Below are positions 1-8,956 of a stretch of 64,000 nt of DNA, piece by piece. The stretch comes from an uncultured Eggerthellaceae bacterium. Lineage in GTDB: Bacteria; Actinomycetota; Coriobacteriia; Coriobacteriales; Eggerthellaceae. The notes beneath the pieces are model-generated. The model searched no databases, was not told the DNA's origin, and saw only the letters and a list, made by a program, of their open reading frames with translations. The stretch lies in NCBI GenBank assembly GCA_949840905.1, contig CATKXW010000002.1, positions 1-64,000 on the forward strand, in the 5' to 3' direction. Position 1 is the first letter of the stretch. Every line of letters starts with the position of its first letter. The position numbers and the translations under genes were made by a program.

Positions 1-147
1 GGCGTTTCCGGGCGAGGCGGGCGTGGGCAAGGTGGTCATGGAGCGCATCCTCTCGAAGCGGCGGAAGCAGGCTTACGTTTGTTCGATTTTACGCTATGAT
101 GGAGACGATAGACGGAAGAAGTTGGAAGGGAAGAAGCGGCACGTACC
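1..147. other. Unassigned window edge upstream of dnaG
   Basis: No gene can be assigned. Frame 1 stays open from the edge to a TGA at 97-99, and frame 2 stays open past the dnaG start, but neither translation shows a domain I recognise. The 3' end of an upstream gene could lie here. A TATGAT hexamer at 95-100 could be a -10 box for dnaG, with only a poor -35 candidate (CTTACG, 72-77). Confidence 0.3.
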
Positions 148-1992
148 GTGTTCATCGACGATGCCGACATACAGAAGGTCCGCGAAGCCTCCGACATCGT
201 GGAGGTGATCGGCCAGCGCACGCCCGTGAGGCAGAAGGGCCGCGACTTCTGGTGCTGCTGTCCTCTGCATGAAGAGAAGACCCCTTCGTTCAAGATCGAC
301 CCTTCCACTCAGCTGTGGCATTGCTTCGGTTGCGGGGAAGGGGGAGATGTGTTCGGCTTCCTCATGAAGACCGAGGATATGACCTTCCCCGAAGCTGTGC
401 GGGCGCTCGCTGAGCGGGCTCATATCGACCTGCCCGAGCGCGGCGGCAAGCCCGGCGTTCCCACCTCCGAGAAGCAGCGTCTGAAAGAAGCCTGTCGGGC
501 TGCCGAGGAGTTCTTCCATGCTCAGCTGATGCGCAGTCCCGATCGTGCAGCCCAAGAGGCCCGCGACTACCTTTCCCGACGTGGGTTCGGCGGCTCGGTC
601 CCTAAGGAGTGGACCCTCGGCTTCGCGCCCGGGCGCGGGATGCTGCTGCGGCACCTGAGCGCCCAAGGGTTCGATGGGAAGACGGCCGTGGCGGCCAACC
701 TCGCCGTTTCGGGCCGCGATGGGCGATTGCGCGATCGGTTCTACGGTCGCGTCATGTTCCCCATCCATGACATAGGAGGAGAGTGCATCGCCTTCGGTGG
801 TCGGGTGCTCGGCGATGGGGAGCCGAAGTACCTCAATTCGCAGGAGACCCCCATCTTCCATAAGTCAGAAGTGCTCTATGGGCTCGACAAGGCGAAGACG
901 GCCATGGCCGCTACCGGTATCGCAGTGGTGGTGGAGGGCTACACCGATGTGATCGCCCTGCATGAGGGCGGTCTGCGCAACGCGGTGGCCACGCTCGGGA
1001 CCGCTCTTACCCGCAAGCATATCCGCACGCTCGCGCGCCATGCGAAGCGCGGTATCGTGTACCTGTTCGACGGCGATGCAGCCGGTCAGCGAGCGGCCGA
1101 CCGGGCGTTGCAGTTCATCGATGGCACCATGACGCCCGAGGCGGGTCGCAGCCGCATCGAGCTTTCGGCGGTCACGCTGCCCGACGACCTCGACCCGGCG
1201 GAGTTCATCGCCGCACGGGGAGCTGATGCGCTCCAGGAGCTGATCGAGAAGGCGAAGCCGCTACTGCTCTATGGCATCGAGCGTCGTCTGGCCGCCCATG
1301 ACCTTCGCAGCGCCGAGGGACGCGCCGCCGCGATGGCCGATGCGCTGTCGGTGCTGGCGCCCATCAAGGACTCTCTTCTGGCGAAGGACTATGCGGCCCA
1401 GATAGCCAGTCGGGTGCGCATGCGCGAGGACGACGTGCTGGAAGCGTTGCAGGGCCTTCAGCCGCCGCGCTCGGCGGCCGATCCGGTCGAGGGAGCCGCC
1501 CCGCCGCCTGCTGTGCCCCGCCGCCGCCTCTCCACTCCCGAGCGCAATCGTCTGCGCATCGAACGGGAGCTTTTGAGCTTATCGGCCCAAGACCCGGCGC
1601 TGGCGCTGCGCCATGCCGATGCCTTAGCCCAGACCCACTGGCACGAAACGAGCCACGGTCTCATCGCTGAGGCGCTGTTGGCCGTGCTGAGCGACGCTCC
1701 TAGCGCATCTCCCGCCGACATCATCGCGCGAGTGGAGAGCGCATGCGACGGGGCTACGCGCATCCTGACGGCAGGGGTGCGCCATGGCGAAGCCACCAAC
1801 GAGCAGATAGGCCGCTATCTCACCGAAGAGCTCTCCATCGGCGACACCGAGGATGCCATCGCCGACATGAAGGCGAGCCTGGCTCAAGGCGATGAGCTGA
1901 CGCCTGAGGAGAGCGACGGGCTGTTCCAGGCTATCGTGATGTTGCAGAAGGACCTCGCTGCGCGGCGGGCAGCTCATAAGCGGCTGCCCTAG
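148..1992 (+). CDS. dnaG: DNA primase DnaG
   Basis: DnaG makes the short RNA primers that start leading- and Okazaki-strand synthesis at the replication fork, working with the replicative helicase. At 614 aa it is a normal length. An N-terminal CHC2 zinc-binding module is complete (C38, H41, C59, C62), with the usual HEEKTPSF stretch between. The TOPRIM catalytic core follows, with the acidic motif EGYTDV at E263 and the metal-binding DGD at 308-310. A low-complexity proline/alanine linker near residue 450 leads to a helical C-terminal helicase-interaction region. The start is GTG at 148, which gives the family-typical N-terminus (IDDADIQKVREASDIVEVI); a purine-rich stretch lies 12-25 bases upstream. 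The gene stands alone, with a 156-base gap before def. I see no rpoD directly downstream, unlike the classical rpsU-dnaG-rpoD operon. Confidence 0.97.
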   Translation: MFIDDADIQKVREASDIVEVIGQRTPVRQKGRDFWCCCPLHEEKTPSFKIDPSTQLWHCFGCGEGGDVFGFLMKTEDMTFPEAVRALAERAHIDLPERGGKPGVPTSEKQRLKEACRAAEEFFHAQLMRSPDRAAQEARDYLSRRGFGGSVPKEWTLGFAPGRGMLLRHLSAQGFDGKTAVAANLAVSGRDGRLRDRFYGRVMFPIHDIGGECIAFGGRVLGDGEPKYLNSQETPIFHKSEVLYGLDKAKTAMAATGIAVVVEGYTDVIALHEGGLRNAVATLGTALTRKHIRTLARHAKRGIVYLFDGDAAGQRAADRALQFIDGTMTPEAGRSRIELSAVTLPDDLDPAEFIAARGADALQELIEKAKPLLLYGIERRLAAHDLRSAEGRAAAMADALSVLAPIKDSLLAKDYAAQIASRVRMREDDVLEALQGLQPPRSAADPVEGAAPPPAVPRRRLSTPERNRLRIERELLSLSAQDPALALRHADALAQTHWHETSHGLIAEALLAVLSDAPSASPADIIARVESACDGATRILTAGVRHGEATNEQIGRYLTEELSIGDTEDAIADMKASLAQGDELTPEESDGLFQAIVMLQKDLAARRAAHKRLP

Positions 1993-2096
1993 GAGCTCAG
2001 GGCGCTGCCAAAAAGGGCCCCTCTTCGCTCTCCGATCTCATCCATCGTCCCTTCATAACGGCGTTCAGCAGAGGGAAGAGGGCACGTGCGAGCGTG

Positions 2097-2102
2097 TATA
2101 AT
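2097..2102 (+). promoter_or_regulatory. Putative -10 box upstream of def
   Basis: A perfect TATAAT lies 47 bases before the def start in the 156-base gap after dnaG. No convincing -35 is visible at 16-18 bases spacing. The rest of the gap shows nothing identifiable. It probably serves def-fmt-rsmB, which are tightly packed. Confidence 0.5.
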
Positions 2103-2148
2103 CTTCGATGAGAAACTGACCGAAGCCGACCGATAGGGAACCTCTCTC

Positions 2149-2745
2149 ATGCTGAAGATAGTGGAATCGCCCGATCCGGTGCTCGCGCAGCGCTGCGAGC
2201 CGTGCGAACCCGGAGACCCCAGCCTCGTGCGCCTCTCGAAGCAGATGGCGAACCTCATGTACAAGAACAGCGGATGCGGCATCGCGGCGCCTCAGGTGGG
2301 GATCAGCAAGCGCATCATCGTGATAGACGTCGATTGGGATGGCGACAGGGGCGAGCGTGATCCCATCGTATTGGTGAACCCTGAGATAGTCGAGCTGCGC
2401 GGCGAGCCGGAACCGGCAGGCGAGGGCTGCCTGTCGTGCCCGGGCGTGCTTCTGCCCGTGACCCGTCAGCCCTGGGCCTGCGTGCGCTATTTCGACCTGG
2501 ATGGCGAAGAGTGGGAGATAGAGGGCGATGGCCTGCTGGGTCGTTGCTTGCAGCACGAGATCGATCATCTGGAAGGTCGCACGCTGTTCGAGAGCTGCGA
2601 TGCCGATGTGCGCATCGACGCGTTGCGCGCCTACGAGCAGGCACGACGCGAGGGCGCTCGGCCCGGCGACACGTCCATCGAGGTGGGCATGGAACGCGTC
2701 TACGCTCTGCAGGACCGAGCGGACGTCACGGGCGAGGAGGCATGA
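2149..2745 (+). CDS. def: Peptide deformylase
   Basis: Def removes the N-formyl group from nascent polypeptides as they leave the ribosome; the enzyme is an iron/zinc hydrolase. All three signature motifs are present: GCGIAAPQVG (motif 1), EGCLS with the metal ligand C94 (motif 2), and QHEIDHLEG with H136, E137 and H140 (motif 3). The protein is 198 aa, longer than the usual 150-170 because of a roughly 40-residue C-terminal tail after the third motif. It lies six bases upstream of fmt, whose product adds the formyl group that Def later removes. The two are commonly paired, and here rsmB follows as well. The ribosome-binding site is weak (AGGGAA, about 10 bases before ATG). Confidence 0.96.
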   Translation: MLKIVESPDPVLAQRCEPCEPGDPSLVRLSKQMANLMYKNSGCGIAAPQVGISKRIIVIDVDWDGDRGERDPIVLVNPEIVELRGEPEPAGEGCLSCPGVLLPVTRQPWACVRYFDLDGEEWEIEGDGLLGRCLQHEIDHLEGRTLFESCDADVRIDALRAYEQARREGARPGDTSIEVGMERVYALQDRADVTGEEA

Positions 2746-2751
2746 GACACC

Positions 2752-3735
2752 ATGCGCATCGTGTTCATGGGAACTCCTGATTTCGCGGCCAGCATACTCG
2801 AAGAGCTCGTGGGCCACCATGAAGTGGTGGGGGTCTACACGCGCCAAGATGCCGTACGGGGCCGGGGCGGCAAGGCGGTGGGCTCGCCGGTGAAGGTGAT
2901 GGCCGCATCCCTCGGCCTGAAGGTGTTCACGCCCGCCACCCTTCGCGATGAAACCGTAGCTGCCGAGATCGCCGGGCTGAAGCCTGATTGCATCTGCGTG
3001 GCGGCCTACGGTGCCATCCTTCCTGCGAGCATCCTCTCCATACCCCCCTATGGGTGTTTGAACGTGCACGCATCGCTGTTGCCGCGCTGGCGCGGGGCTG
3101 CTCCCATCGAGCGCGCCATCCTCGCTGGCGACGAAGAGGTGGGCGTGTGCATCATGCGCATGGAAGAAGGGCTCGACACCGGGGACTACTGCATCGTGCG
3201 CTCCATCCCCGTGCAGGGGCGTACGGCCGTCGACCTCACCGACGAGCTGGCGAACCTAGGCGCCCGAGCGCTCATCACCGCGCTGGCCCATGTGGAAGAG
3301 GGCAGCGTCCATTGGGTCGCCCAGGGCGAGGAGGGCGTCACCTACGCCGAGATGATAGCCAAAGGCGAGCTGAACCTCGACCCTGGTGCGAGCGCCATCG
3401 AGAACGCGCGGCGGGTGCAGGCGTCCAGCAACGCCCATCCGGCCCGTTGCGTCATCGCAGGCCGAGGGGCGAGCGTGCTGGAAGTGAAGGTGGCCAACAG
3501 CGAGAAGCCCTCAGTGTTCTTGAACGACGAGCCTACCTTGGATGCGATCGTACCGAATCTGATCGCGGGCGAAGCGGCCTACGAGAACAAGAAGCTGCTG
3601 TTGGGCTGTGCTGATGGCACGTTAGAGGTGCTGGTCTTGAAGCCTGACGGCAAGCGTGAGATGGAGGCTTCCTCCTTCGCGGCGGGGATGCCTGCGCTGC
3701 GCGCGGGCGGTGCCCCGTGGAGCACGAGCGCATGA
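2752..3735 (+). CDS. fmt: Methionyl-tRNA formyltransferase
   Basis: Fmt transfers a formyl group from 10-formyl-tetrahydrofolate to methionyl-initiator tRNA. The 327-aa protein begins with the family N-terminus MRIVFMGTPDFA. It carries the catalytic/folate-binding motif HASLLPRWRGAAPI and the GLDTGD loop. N104, H106 and D142 match the expected catalytic triad positions, and a C-terminal OB-type tRNA-binding domain follows. It starts 6 bases after def and ends overlapping the rsmB start (ATGA at 3732-3735), so the three genes are probably translated from one message. Confidence 0.97.
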   Translation: MRIVFMGTPDFAASILEELVGHHEVVGVYTRQDAVRGRGGKAVGSPVKVMAASLGLKVFTPATLRDETVAAEIAGLKPDCICVAAYGAILPASILSIPPYGCLNVHASLLPRWRGAAPIERAILAGDEEVGVCIMRMEEGLDTGDYCIVRSIPVQGRTAVDLTDELANLGARALITALAHVEEGSVHWVAQGEEGVTYAEMIAKGELNLDPGASAIENARRVQASSNAHPARCVIAGRGASVLEVKVANSEKPSVFLNDEPTLDAIVPNLIAGEAAYENKKLLLGCADGTLEVLVLKPDGKREMEASSFAAGMPALRAGGAPWSTSA

Positions 3736-5168
3736 GGGAGCCTGCGGGGGCCTCGAAGGGGTCCTGTCGTGGCGGCTCTTCCCGTGGTGGGAAGAGCCGG
3801 TCGAAAGCCTCGCCGGCGCGCAGATGCGCCCTTGAGACGATCCGCCTTCGACGGGAGCGCGATGGCTTCGTGCAGGACATCATGGCTCGTACCGTGGATG
3901 CCGCTCCGCTCTCGCCAGAGGATCGTGCGTTCGCGACGAAGCTCGTGTGCGGTGTGGTGAGCCGCAAGGGCACGCTGGACGAGCTGTTGGACTCGTGCCT
4001 CGATTCTCCCCGTGATGTGCGTCCGAAGGTGCGCGATGCGCTCTTGCTGAGCACCTACGAGATCGTCTTCCTCGGAAAGAGCCCTCATGCGGCGGTGGAC
4101 CAGGGGGTGGAGCTCGTGCGCTCCGTCGCGCCGCGGGCCGCAGGCCTTGCCAATGCGGTGTTGCGGAAGGTGGTGCGTGCGAGCGAAGGATTCCCGTTCG
4201 GCGACGTATGCACCGATCGTACGGCGCTCGCTCGCTCCCAAGGGTTTCCCCTGTGGCTGGCCGAGAAGCTGCTCGATGACCAAGGAGAGGAAGCCGCACG
4301 CGGGTTCATGGAGGCTTCCAACGAGGCACCGCCGCTCTTCGTCGCCGCGAACGCTGTCAAGGCGAGCGACGAGGAGGTCTTCGCGTTGTTGACCGAGGCG
4401 GGCGCCGCCCCTGTGGCGACGACGGTGGACGGAGCGCTCGTTGCGGGATGCTATCGTCTGGCGAACCGCCGCGCATTGCTCGATGAACGAGCGCAGGAGG
4501 CTCTGAAGGACGGGAAGCTGCTGGTGGCCGATGCTGCATCCCAGCTGGTGGCGGCGAGCGTGGCTCGCGAGGCTCATCGTCTTCGGGGGGATCCCGTGTC
4601 GGGGGAGCGCCTCTCGTTCCTAGAAGTGGGCGCGGGCCGCGCCACGAAGACCATCTTGTTGCAGAGCGGCGCTGTGCGTCTCGATGGCGTGCAGCATGAG
4701 AGGCATGTCGCCGTCGATAACGTCGCGTTCAAATCCGAGCTGCTGCGCGAGCGAGCGGCCGCTTATGGTGTCGCTGTGAGCGACAGCCTCATCGGGGATG
4801 CGACCGAGCTGTCCGCGTTGGTGGGAGATGAGACGTTCTCTTTGGTGTTCATCGATTCGCCCTGTACCGGTCTGGGCACCTTGCGCCGCCATCCCGAGAT
4901 CCGCTGGCGCATCAGCCCTCAGAACATCGATGATGCAGCCGCTCTCGACCTGCGGCTCTTGCGCTCGGCGGCTGTTCAGTTGAAACCCTCTGGCAGCTTG
5001 GCCTACGCCACCTGCACCGTCACGCCCGAAGAGAACGAAGGTGTCATAGACCGCTTCCTCGCGAGCCCGGAAGGCGAGGCCTTCTCCATCGCGTCCACCA
5101 TGAGGACGAATCTGCTCCCGAACACCGGCTCTCCGGATGCTCACTTCCTCTGCATCTTGAGGCGATGA
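3732..5168 (+). CDS. rsmB: 16S rRNA (cytosine-967-C5)-methyltransferase RsmB/Sun
   Basis: This protein methylates a cytosine of 16S rRNA using S-adenosylmethionine. The start is placed at ATG 3732 (478 aa), which overlaps the fmt stop as ATGA and has GGAG nine bases upstream; an in-frame GTG at 3717 is the alternative. A basic serine/glycine-rich leader of about 30 residues precedes a NusB-like RNA-binding domain. The Rossmann methyltransferase domain follows, with motif I (LEVGAGRATKT), motif IV (DSPCTGLG) and motif VI (YATCTV) carrying the two cysteines of the RNA m5C family. The gene is the last of def-fmt-rsmB and ends at a bidirectional hairpin terminator. Confidence 0.93.
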   Translation: MREPAGASKGSCRGGSSRGGKSRSKASPARRCALETIRLRRERDGFVQDIMARTVDAAPLSPEDRAFATKLVCGVVSRKGTLDELLDSCLDSPRDVRPKVRDALLLSTYEIVFLGKSPHAAVDQGVELVRSVAPRAAGLANAVLRKVVRASEGFPFGDVCTDRTALARSQGFPLWLAEKLLDDQGEEAARGFMEASNEAPPLFVAANAVKASDEEVFALLTEAGAAPVATTVDGALVAGCYRLANRRALLDERAQEALKDGKLLVADAASQLVAASVAREAHRLRGDPVSGERLSFLEVGAGRATKTILLQSGAVRLDGVQHERHVAVDNVAFKSELLRERAAAYGVAVSDSLIGDATELSALVGDETFSLVFIDSPCTGLGTLRRHPEIRWRISPQNIDDAAALDLRLLRSAAVQLKPSGSLAYATCTVTPEENEGVIDRFLASPEGEAFSIASTMRTNLLPNTGSPDAHFLCILRR

Positions 5169-5198
5169 AGCGAAGAGCTGCTCTGTCCTTCGCTTCAT
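5165..5198. terminator. Bidirectional hairpin between rsmB and pta
   Basis: A perfect 11-bp inverted repeat (ATGAAGCGAAG, 5165-5175, and CTTCGCTTCAT, 5188-5198) with a 12-base loop lies between the converging rsmB and pta genes. There is no long T run on either side. It overlaps the rsmB stop codon and ends 17 bases from the pta stop. Confidence 0.65.
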
Positions 5199-5214
5199 CC
5201 ATCACGGACCGCTG

Positions 5215-6207
5215 TTAGGCTCGTTGTTGGGCCTGAACGCAGGTGATGGCCACCACGCCGAATATGTCGTCTGCGGAGCAGCCGCGGGACAGGTCGTTCA
5301 CCGGCGCGGCGAGGCCTTGGGTGATAGGTCCGTAGGCCTCGGCTTTCGCAAGGCGCTGCACCAATTTATAGCCGATGTTGCCAGCATCGAGGTCGGGGAA
5401 GATCAGCACGTTGGCATGGCCGGCCACGGGCGAGTCGGGCGCTTTGGAGGCGGCCACCGATCCGACGATGGCGGCATCGAGCTGCAACTCCCCGTCGATG
5501 GCCACATCCGGTGCCAGCTCGCGGGCGAGGGCGGTGGCTTCCACCACCTTCGATGCGTCATCGTTGCTCGCTGAGCCGAACGAGGAATGGGAGAGCAGGG
5601 CTACGGCCGGCTCGGTGCCGATTAGCGTCTGCCATGAGCGAGCGGAGTTCACGGCGATGTTCGCAAGGCCTTTCACCGTGGGCTGCACTTCCAACCCGCA
5701 GTCGGAGAAGATGAAGGTGCCGTGCTCGCCGTAGTCGCAATCGGGCACCACCATGACGAAGAACGAGCTGACCAGCTCGATGCCTGGGGCGGTCTTCAGT
5801 ATCTGCAGGCAGGGGCGCAGCACATCGCCGGTGGAGTGGCAGGCACCGGCCACCATGCCATCGGCATGACCCAGCTTCACCATCATCACGCCGAAGTACA
5901 GCTCGTCGTCCATGAGGGCGAGGGCTTGCTCGGGCGTCATGCCCTTGGCGCGGCGCAGCTCGTAGAGGGCATCAGCGAACTCTTGGCGCACGGGCGCTGT
6001 GCGCGGATCGACGATCTCGGCACCGGCGAGCTCGTAGGAAGAGCTCGCGATGGCGTCGGCGTCGCCCAGGATGATGAGGCGCGCGACCCCTTCGGCGAGA
6101 AGGCGCTCGGCGGCGGCCAAGGTGCGCTCGTCGCCGCCTTCCGGCAGCACGATGGTCTGGGCGTTCTCTTTCGCGCGGGCGATCATGGTGTCGAGGAATG
6201 CGCTCAT
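5215..6207 (-). CDS. pta: Phosphate acetyltransferase
   Basis: Pta interconverts acetyl-CoA plus phosphate and acetyl-phosphate plus CoA, the first half of the acetate/ATP fermentation pathway in the cytoplasm. The chosen start (complement of 6205-6207) gives 330 aa, the normal length of the single PTA domain. It has AAAGGAT about nine bases upstream; an upstream in-frame extension to 6255 lacks homology-like sequence. Family features include TIVLPEGGDERTL near the N-terminus, the KLGHADGMVAGA segment, and the C-terminal AxGPITQGLAAPVNDLSRG stretch that closes the active site. No acetate kinase gene lies beside it, so its usual partner must be elsewhere. It stands alone on the minus strand. 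Confidence 0.95.
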   Translation of the reverse strand: MSAFLDTMIARAKENAQTIVLPEGGDERTLAAAERLLAEGVARLIILGDADAIASSSYELAGAEIVDPRTAPVRQEFADALYELRRAKGMTPEQALALMDDELYFGVMMVKLGHADGMVAGACHSTGDVLRPCLQILKTAPGIELVSSFFVMVVPDCDYGEHGTFIFSDCGLEVQPTVKGLANIAVNSARSWQTLIGTEPAVALLSHSSFGSASNDDASKVVEATALARELAPDVAIDGELQLDAAIVGSVAASKAPDSPVAGHANVLIFPDLDAGNIGYKLVQRLAKAEAYGPITQGLAAPVNDLSRGCSADDIFGVVAITCVQAQQRA

Positions 6208-6432
6208 CTGCGGGGATCCTTTCTTCCGAGGCATTGCAAGGGGCGAGGCCCTCATGCAGCTATATTCATGTACCTATATGAAGGCATGCTTTCCGTCGCC
6301 TCCCATGGTAGTGCTCTGGTCGCACCGAGGCAGCGAGCGGTCCTCCCATGGGAAGGAAACGCAAGATTGGCGGTGGCCATGGGCGCGAGCATGGCCGCTT
6401 CCGGGCCGCTTCCGTATTCGGTGGTTTCTCGG

Positions 6433-6438
6433 TAGAAT
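6433..6438 (+). promoter_or_regulatory. Putative -10 box for glf
   Basis: TAGAAT lies 34 bases before the glf start in the 265-base gap between divergent pta and glf. No good -35 is seen. The same gap contains an AT-rich patch at 6261-6280, probably part of the pta promoter, and a near-palindrome centred on CCCATGGG (6341-6357). Nothing else in the gap is recognisable. Confidence 0.4.
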
Positions 6439-6472
6439 GTTCCTTCGTGTGCGAATACGAAGGGGACCGAAC

Positions 6473-7786
6473 ATGGCTGTGAACTACGGGGAATACCGCG
6501 ATATCGATATGAACGGCTACGATACGGTGGTGGTGGGCGCCGGTTTCGCGGGCGCCGTGGCAGCTCGCGAGCTGGCGGAGCGTCGCGAGCTGCGAGTGCT
6601 GGTCATCGAGAAGCGCGATCACATCGCCGGCAATATGTATGACGAGCACGACGAAGCGGGCATCCTGGTCCATCGTTACGGGCCGCATATCTTCCATACC
6701 GAGAAGCAACGGGTGTTCTCCTATTTGCGGCAGTTCTCGGGCTGGATCGTGTACCAGCATCGGGTGCTGGCCGATGTGCACGGCACTTATCTGCCCGTGC
6801 CCTTCAACGAGAACTCCCTCGAGATCGCCTTCGGCGAGGAGCGTGCGGCGGTGCTCATCGAGAAGCTAGTGGCCGCTTTCGGAAAGGATTCCCAAGTGAC
6901 GCTCCATCAGTTGCAGGCTCAAGACGATCCTGACCTGAAAGAAGCGGCCGACTACGTATATGAGAACGTGTTCTCGTACTACACCCAGAAGCAGTGGGGG
7001 CTCTCTCCCGACGAGGTGGATCCGGAGGTCATCGGCCGCGTTCCCGTCCGCATATCCCGTGACGATCGCTATTTTCGCGAGGCTTATCAGGGGCTGCCGG
7101 TGTTCGGCTATACGAAGCTGTTCGAGGCGATGCTCGATCATGAGAACATCACCGTCTGCCTCGGCACCGAAGCGGAGAGCGTGTTCGACCTGGAGTTCGC
7201 GACCGAGGATGCCGATTCGCCTGTGGCGGCCATCAAGCTGCACGACATGGCCTTCACCGGCCCCATCGTCTACACTGGGCCGCTCGACGAGCTGTTCTTG
7301 AGCCGCTTCGGCCGCTTGCCCTATCGAAGCCTCGATTTCGTCTATGAGACCTATGACGAGGAGCGCAAGCTCCCATGCGGAACGGTGAACTACACGGTGA
7401 GCGAGGACTACACCCGCATCACCGAGTTCAAGTACCTGACCCATCAGCAAGCGCCGAACACCACCATCATGAAGGAGTATTCCCGCGCCTATGTCGACCC
7501 TGACGAGCAGATCCCCTATTACGCCATCCTCAACGATGAGAACCGTGAGCTGCATGGTCGCTATCGGCGGCTGACCGAGACGCTGCCGAACTTCTATCCG
7601 GTAGGGCGGCTGGCGGAATATCGCTATTACGACATGGACGATGTGGTGGAAGCCTCTCTCGACCGTGTGAGCGCCATCGTGGAGGATTGGGATGCTGCTC
7701 ATCCTGATTGGGGGCTCACCATGGCCGCCCGCCGCGCTCAGCGCGAAGAGCGAGAGGAGCGCGCTCGGAAAGGGGCGTTGGCATGA
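6473..7786 (+). CDS. glf: UDP-galactopyranose mutase
   Basis: Glf is a flavoenzyme that converts UDP-galactopyranose to UDP-galactofuranose, the donor for galactofuranose-containing glycans of the cell surface. The chosen ATG (6473) has AGGGG nine bases upstream and gives 437 aa. A later ATG at 6509 is possible, and the open frame upstream to 6050 is antisense to pta. The FAD-binding motif GAGFAG is at 22-27, followed by EKRDHIAGN and the family segment YGPHIFHT. The protein is somewhat longer than the usual 370-400 aa, with an arginine/glutamate-rich C-terminal tail. Its stop overlaps the next gene's start (ATGA), which couples it to a glycosyltransferase. Confidence 0.95.
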   Translation: MAVNYGEYRDIDMNGYDTVVVGAGFAGAVAARELAERRELRVLVIEKRDHIAGNMYDEHDEAGILVHRYGPHIFHTEKQRVFSYLRQFSGWIVYQHRVLADVHGTYLPVPFNENSLEIAFGEERAAVLIEKLVAAFGKDSQVTLHQLQAQDDPDLKEAADYVYENVFSYYTQKQWGLSPDEVDPEVIGRVPVRISRDDRYFREAYQGLPVFGYTKLFEAMLDHENITVCLGTEAESVFDLEFATEDADSPVAAIKLHDMAFTGPIVYTGPLDELFLSRFGRLPYRSLDFVYETYDEERKLPCGTVNYTVSEDYTRITEFKYLTHQQAPNTTIMKEYSRAYVDPDEQIPYYAILNDENRELHGRYRRLTETLPNFYPVGRLAEYRYYDMDDVVEASLDRVSAIVEDWDAAHPDWGLTMAARRAQREEREERARKGALA

Positions 7787-8802
7787 AGACCCTGACCTTC
7801 GCGGTGCCGTGCTACAACTCGGCCGATTACATGGACCGCTGCATCGCCTCGCTGCTGGCGGTGGGCGACGACATCGAGATCATCATCGTGAACGACGGTT
7901 CCACCAAAGACGACACGGCGGCCATCGCCGACCGGTGGCAGGAGCGATACCCCGACATCGTCAGGGCGGTGCATAAGGAGAACGGCGGCCATGGGTCGGC
8001 GGTGAACACGGGCCTGGCCCACGCGAGCGGATTCTATTACAAGGTGGTCGACTCCGACGACTGGGTGGATGCGGCTGCGGCGAAAGAGGTGCTGTCCTAC
8101 CTGCGCACCCAGATCGAGCGCGAAGAGCCAACCGATATGGTGGTGGCGAACTATGTCTACGAGAAGGTGGACGAGGACAGCTCCACCATCATGCGCTATC
8201 GCAACGTGTTCCCTGTTCAGCGGGAGTTCACGTGGGATCAGGTGGGGGATTTCCGCCACTCCCAATACCTGCTCATGCACTCGGTGTTCTATCGCACCGC
8301 GCTGTTGAAGGAGATGGGGCTCACGCTGCCCGAGCACTGCTTCTACGTTGACAACATCTTCGTCTACGAGCCGCTGGTGCAAGTGCGCTCGATGTACTAT
8401 CTCGACGTGGACCTGTACCGCTACTTCATCGGCCGTGACGACCAGTCGGTGAACGAGAAGGTGATGCTGTCCCGTATCGACCAGCAGCTGCGCATCACTC
8501 GCGAGCTGATCGACCGCGTGGACGTGATGGCTGTGGAGAACAAGCGCCTACGCCATTATCTGGAAAGCTATCTTTCCATGATGATGTGCATCTGCTCGGT
8601 GTTCCTGCGCATGGAACAGACCGAGGTGAACGAGGAGAAGCGCGACGAGATATGGCATTATCTGAAGGAGCGCGACCTGCAGCTGTACCTGAAGGTGCGC
8701 ACTAACGTGCTGAACGTGGGCACGAACCTGCCCACGCGGGCAGGCCGACGCCTGGGCCTGAGCGGCTATCATCTCGCTCAGAAGATATTCAAGTTCAATT
8801 GA
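7783..8802 (+). CDS. Glycosyltransferase family 2
   Basis: This is a cytoplasmic or membrane-peripheral GT-A fold glycosyltransferase of 339 aa. The nucleotide-sugar binding features are clear: VPCYNSADYMDRCI at the N-terminus, IIIVNDGSTKD, NGGHGSAVNTGL, and the metal-binding DSDDW (DxD equivalent). The C-terminal half is helical and shows no membrane span. The start ATG at 7783 overlaps the glf stop by four bases and has AAAGGGG about eight bases upstream. The tight coupling suggests it uses UDP-galactofuranose or builds the acceptor for it, but the sugar cannot be read from the sequence. It has no other polysaccharide genes around it. Confidence 0.88.
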   Translation: MKTLTFAVPCYNSADYMDRCIASLLAVGDDIEIIIVNDGSTKDDTAAIADRWQERYPDIVRAVHKENGGHGSAVNTGLAHASGFYYKVVDSDDWVDAAAAKEVLSYLRTQIEREEPTDMVVANYVYEKVDEDSSTIMRYRNVFPVQREFTWDQVGDFRHSQYLLMHSVFYRTALLKEMGLTLPEHCFYVDNIFVYEPLVQVRSMYYLDVDLYRYFIGRDDQSVNEKVMLSRIDQQLRITRELIDRVDVMAVENKRLRHYLESYLSMMMCICSVFLRMEQTEVNEEKRDEIWHYLKERDLQLYLKVRTNVLNVGTNLPTRAGRRLGLSGYHLAQKIFKFN

Positions 8803-8813
8803 GCGAAAAGGTC

Positions 8814-8843
8814 TTGCATCCGTCACGAGAATAGGGTTACAAT
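8814..8843 (+). promoter_or_regulatory. Promoter of tRNA-Val
   Basis: TTGCAT (8814-8819) and TACAAT (8838-8843) are separated by 18 bases and lie 30 bases before the mature tRNA 5' end, a good sigma-70-type promoter. Confidence 0.75.
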
Positions 8844-8873
8844 AACTAACCGTCATCGAAAGATGATCCATTC

Positions 8874-8948
8874 GGTCGCTTGGCTCAGCGGGAGAGCATC
8901 GCCTTCACACGGCGGGGGTCACAGGTTCAAATCCTGTAGCGACCACCA
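8874..8948 (+). tRNA. tRNA-Val (anticodon CAC)
   Basis: The cloverleaf can be drawn by eye. The acceptor stem is GGTCGCT/AGCGACC and the D stem is GCTC/GAGC. The anticodon stem TCGCC/GGCGG carries loop TTCACAC, so the anticodon is CAC, reading GTG. The T stem is ACAGG/CCTGT with loop TTCAAAT. CCA is encoded at 8946-8948. It has its own promoter and is followed within ten bases by a strong terminator. Confidence 0.96.
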
Positions 8949-8956
8949 TGAATATC

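Noticed and set aside
6050-6472. N-terminal extension of UDP-galactopyranose mutase
   Set aside because: The open frame continues upstream, but it is antisense to the pta start and AT-rich promoter region; the flavin-binding motif and ribosome-binding site fit a start at 6473.
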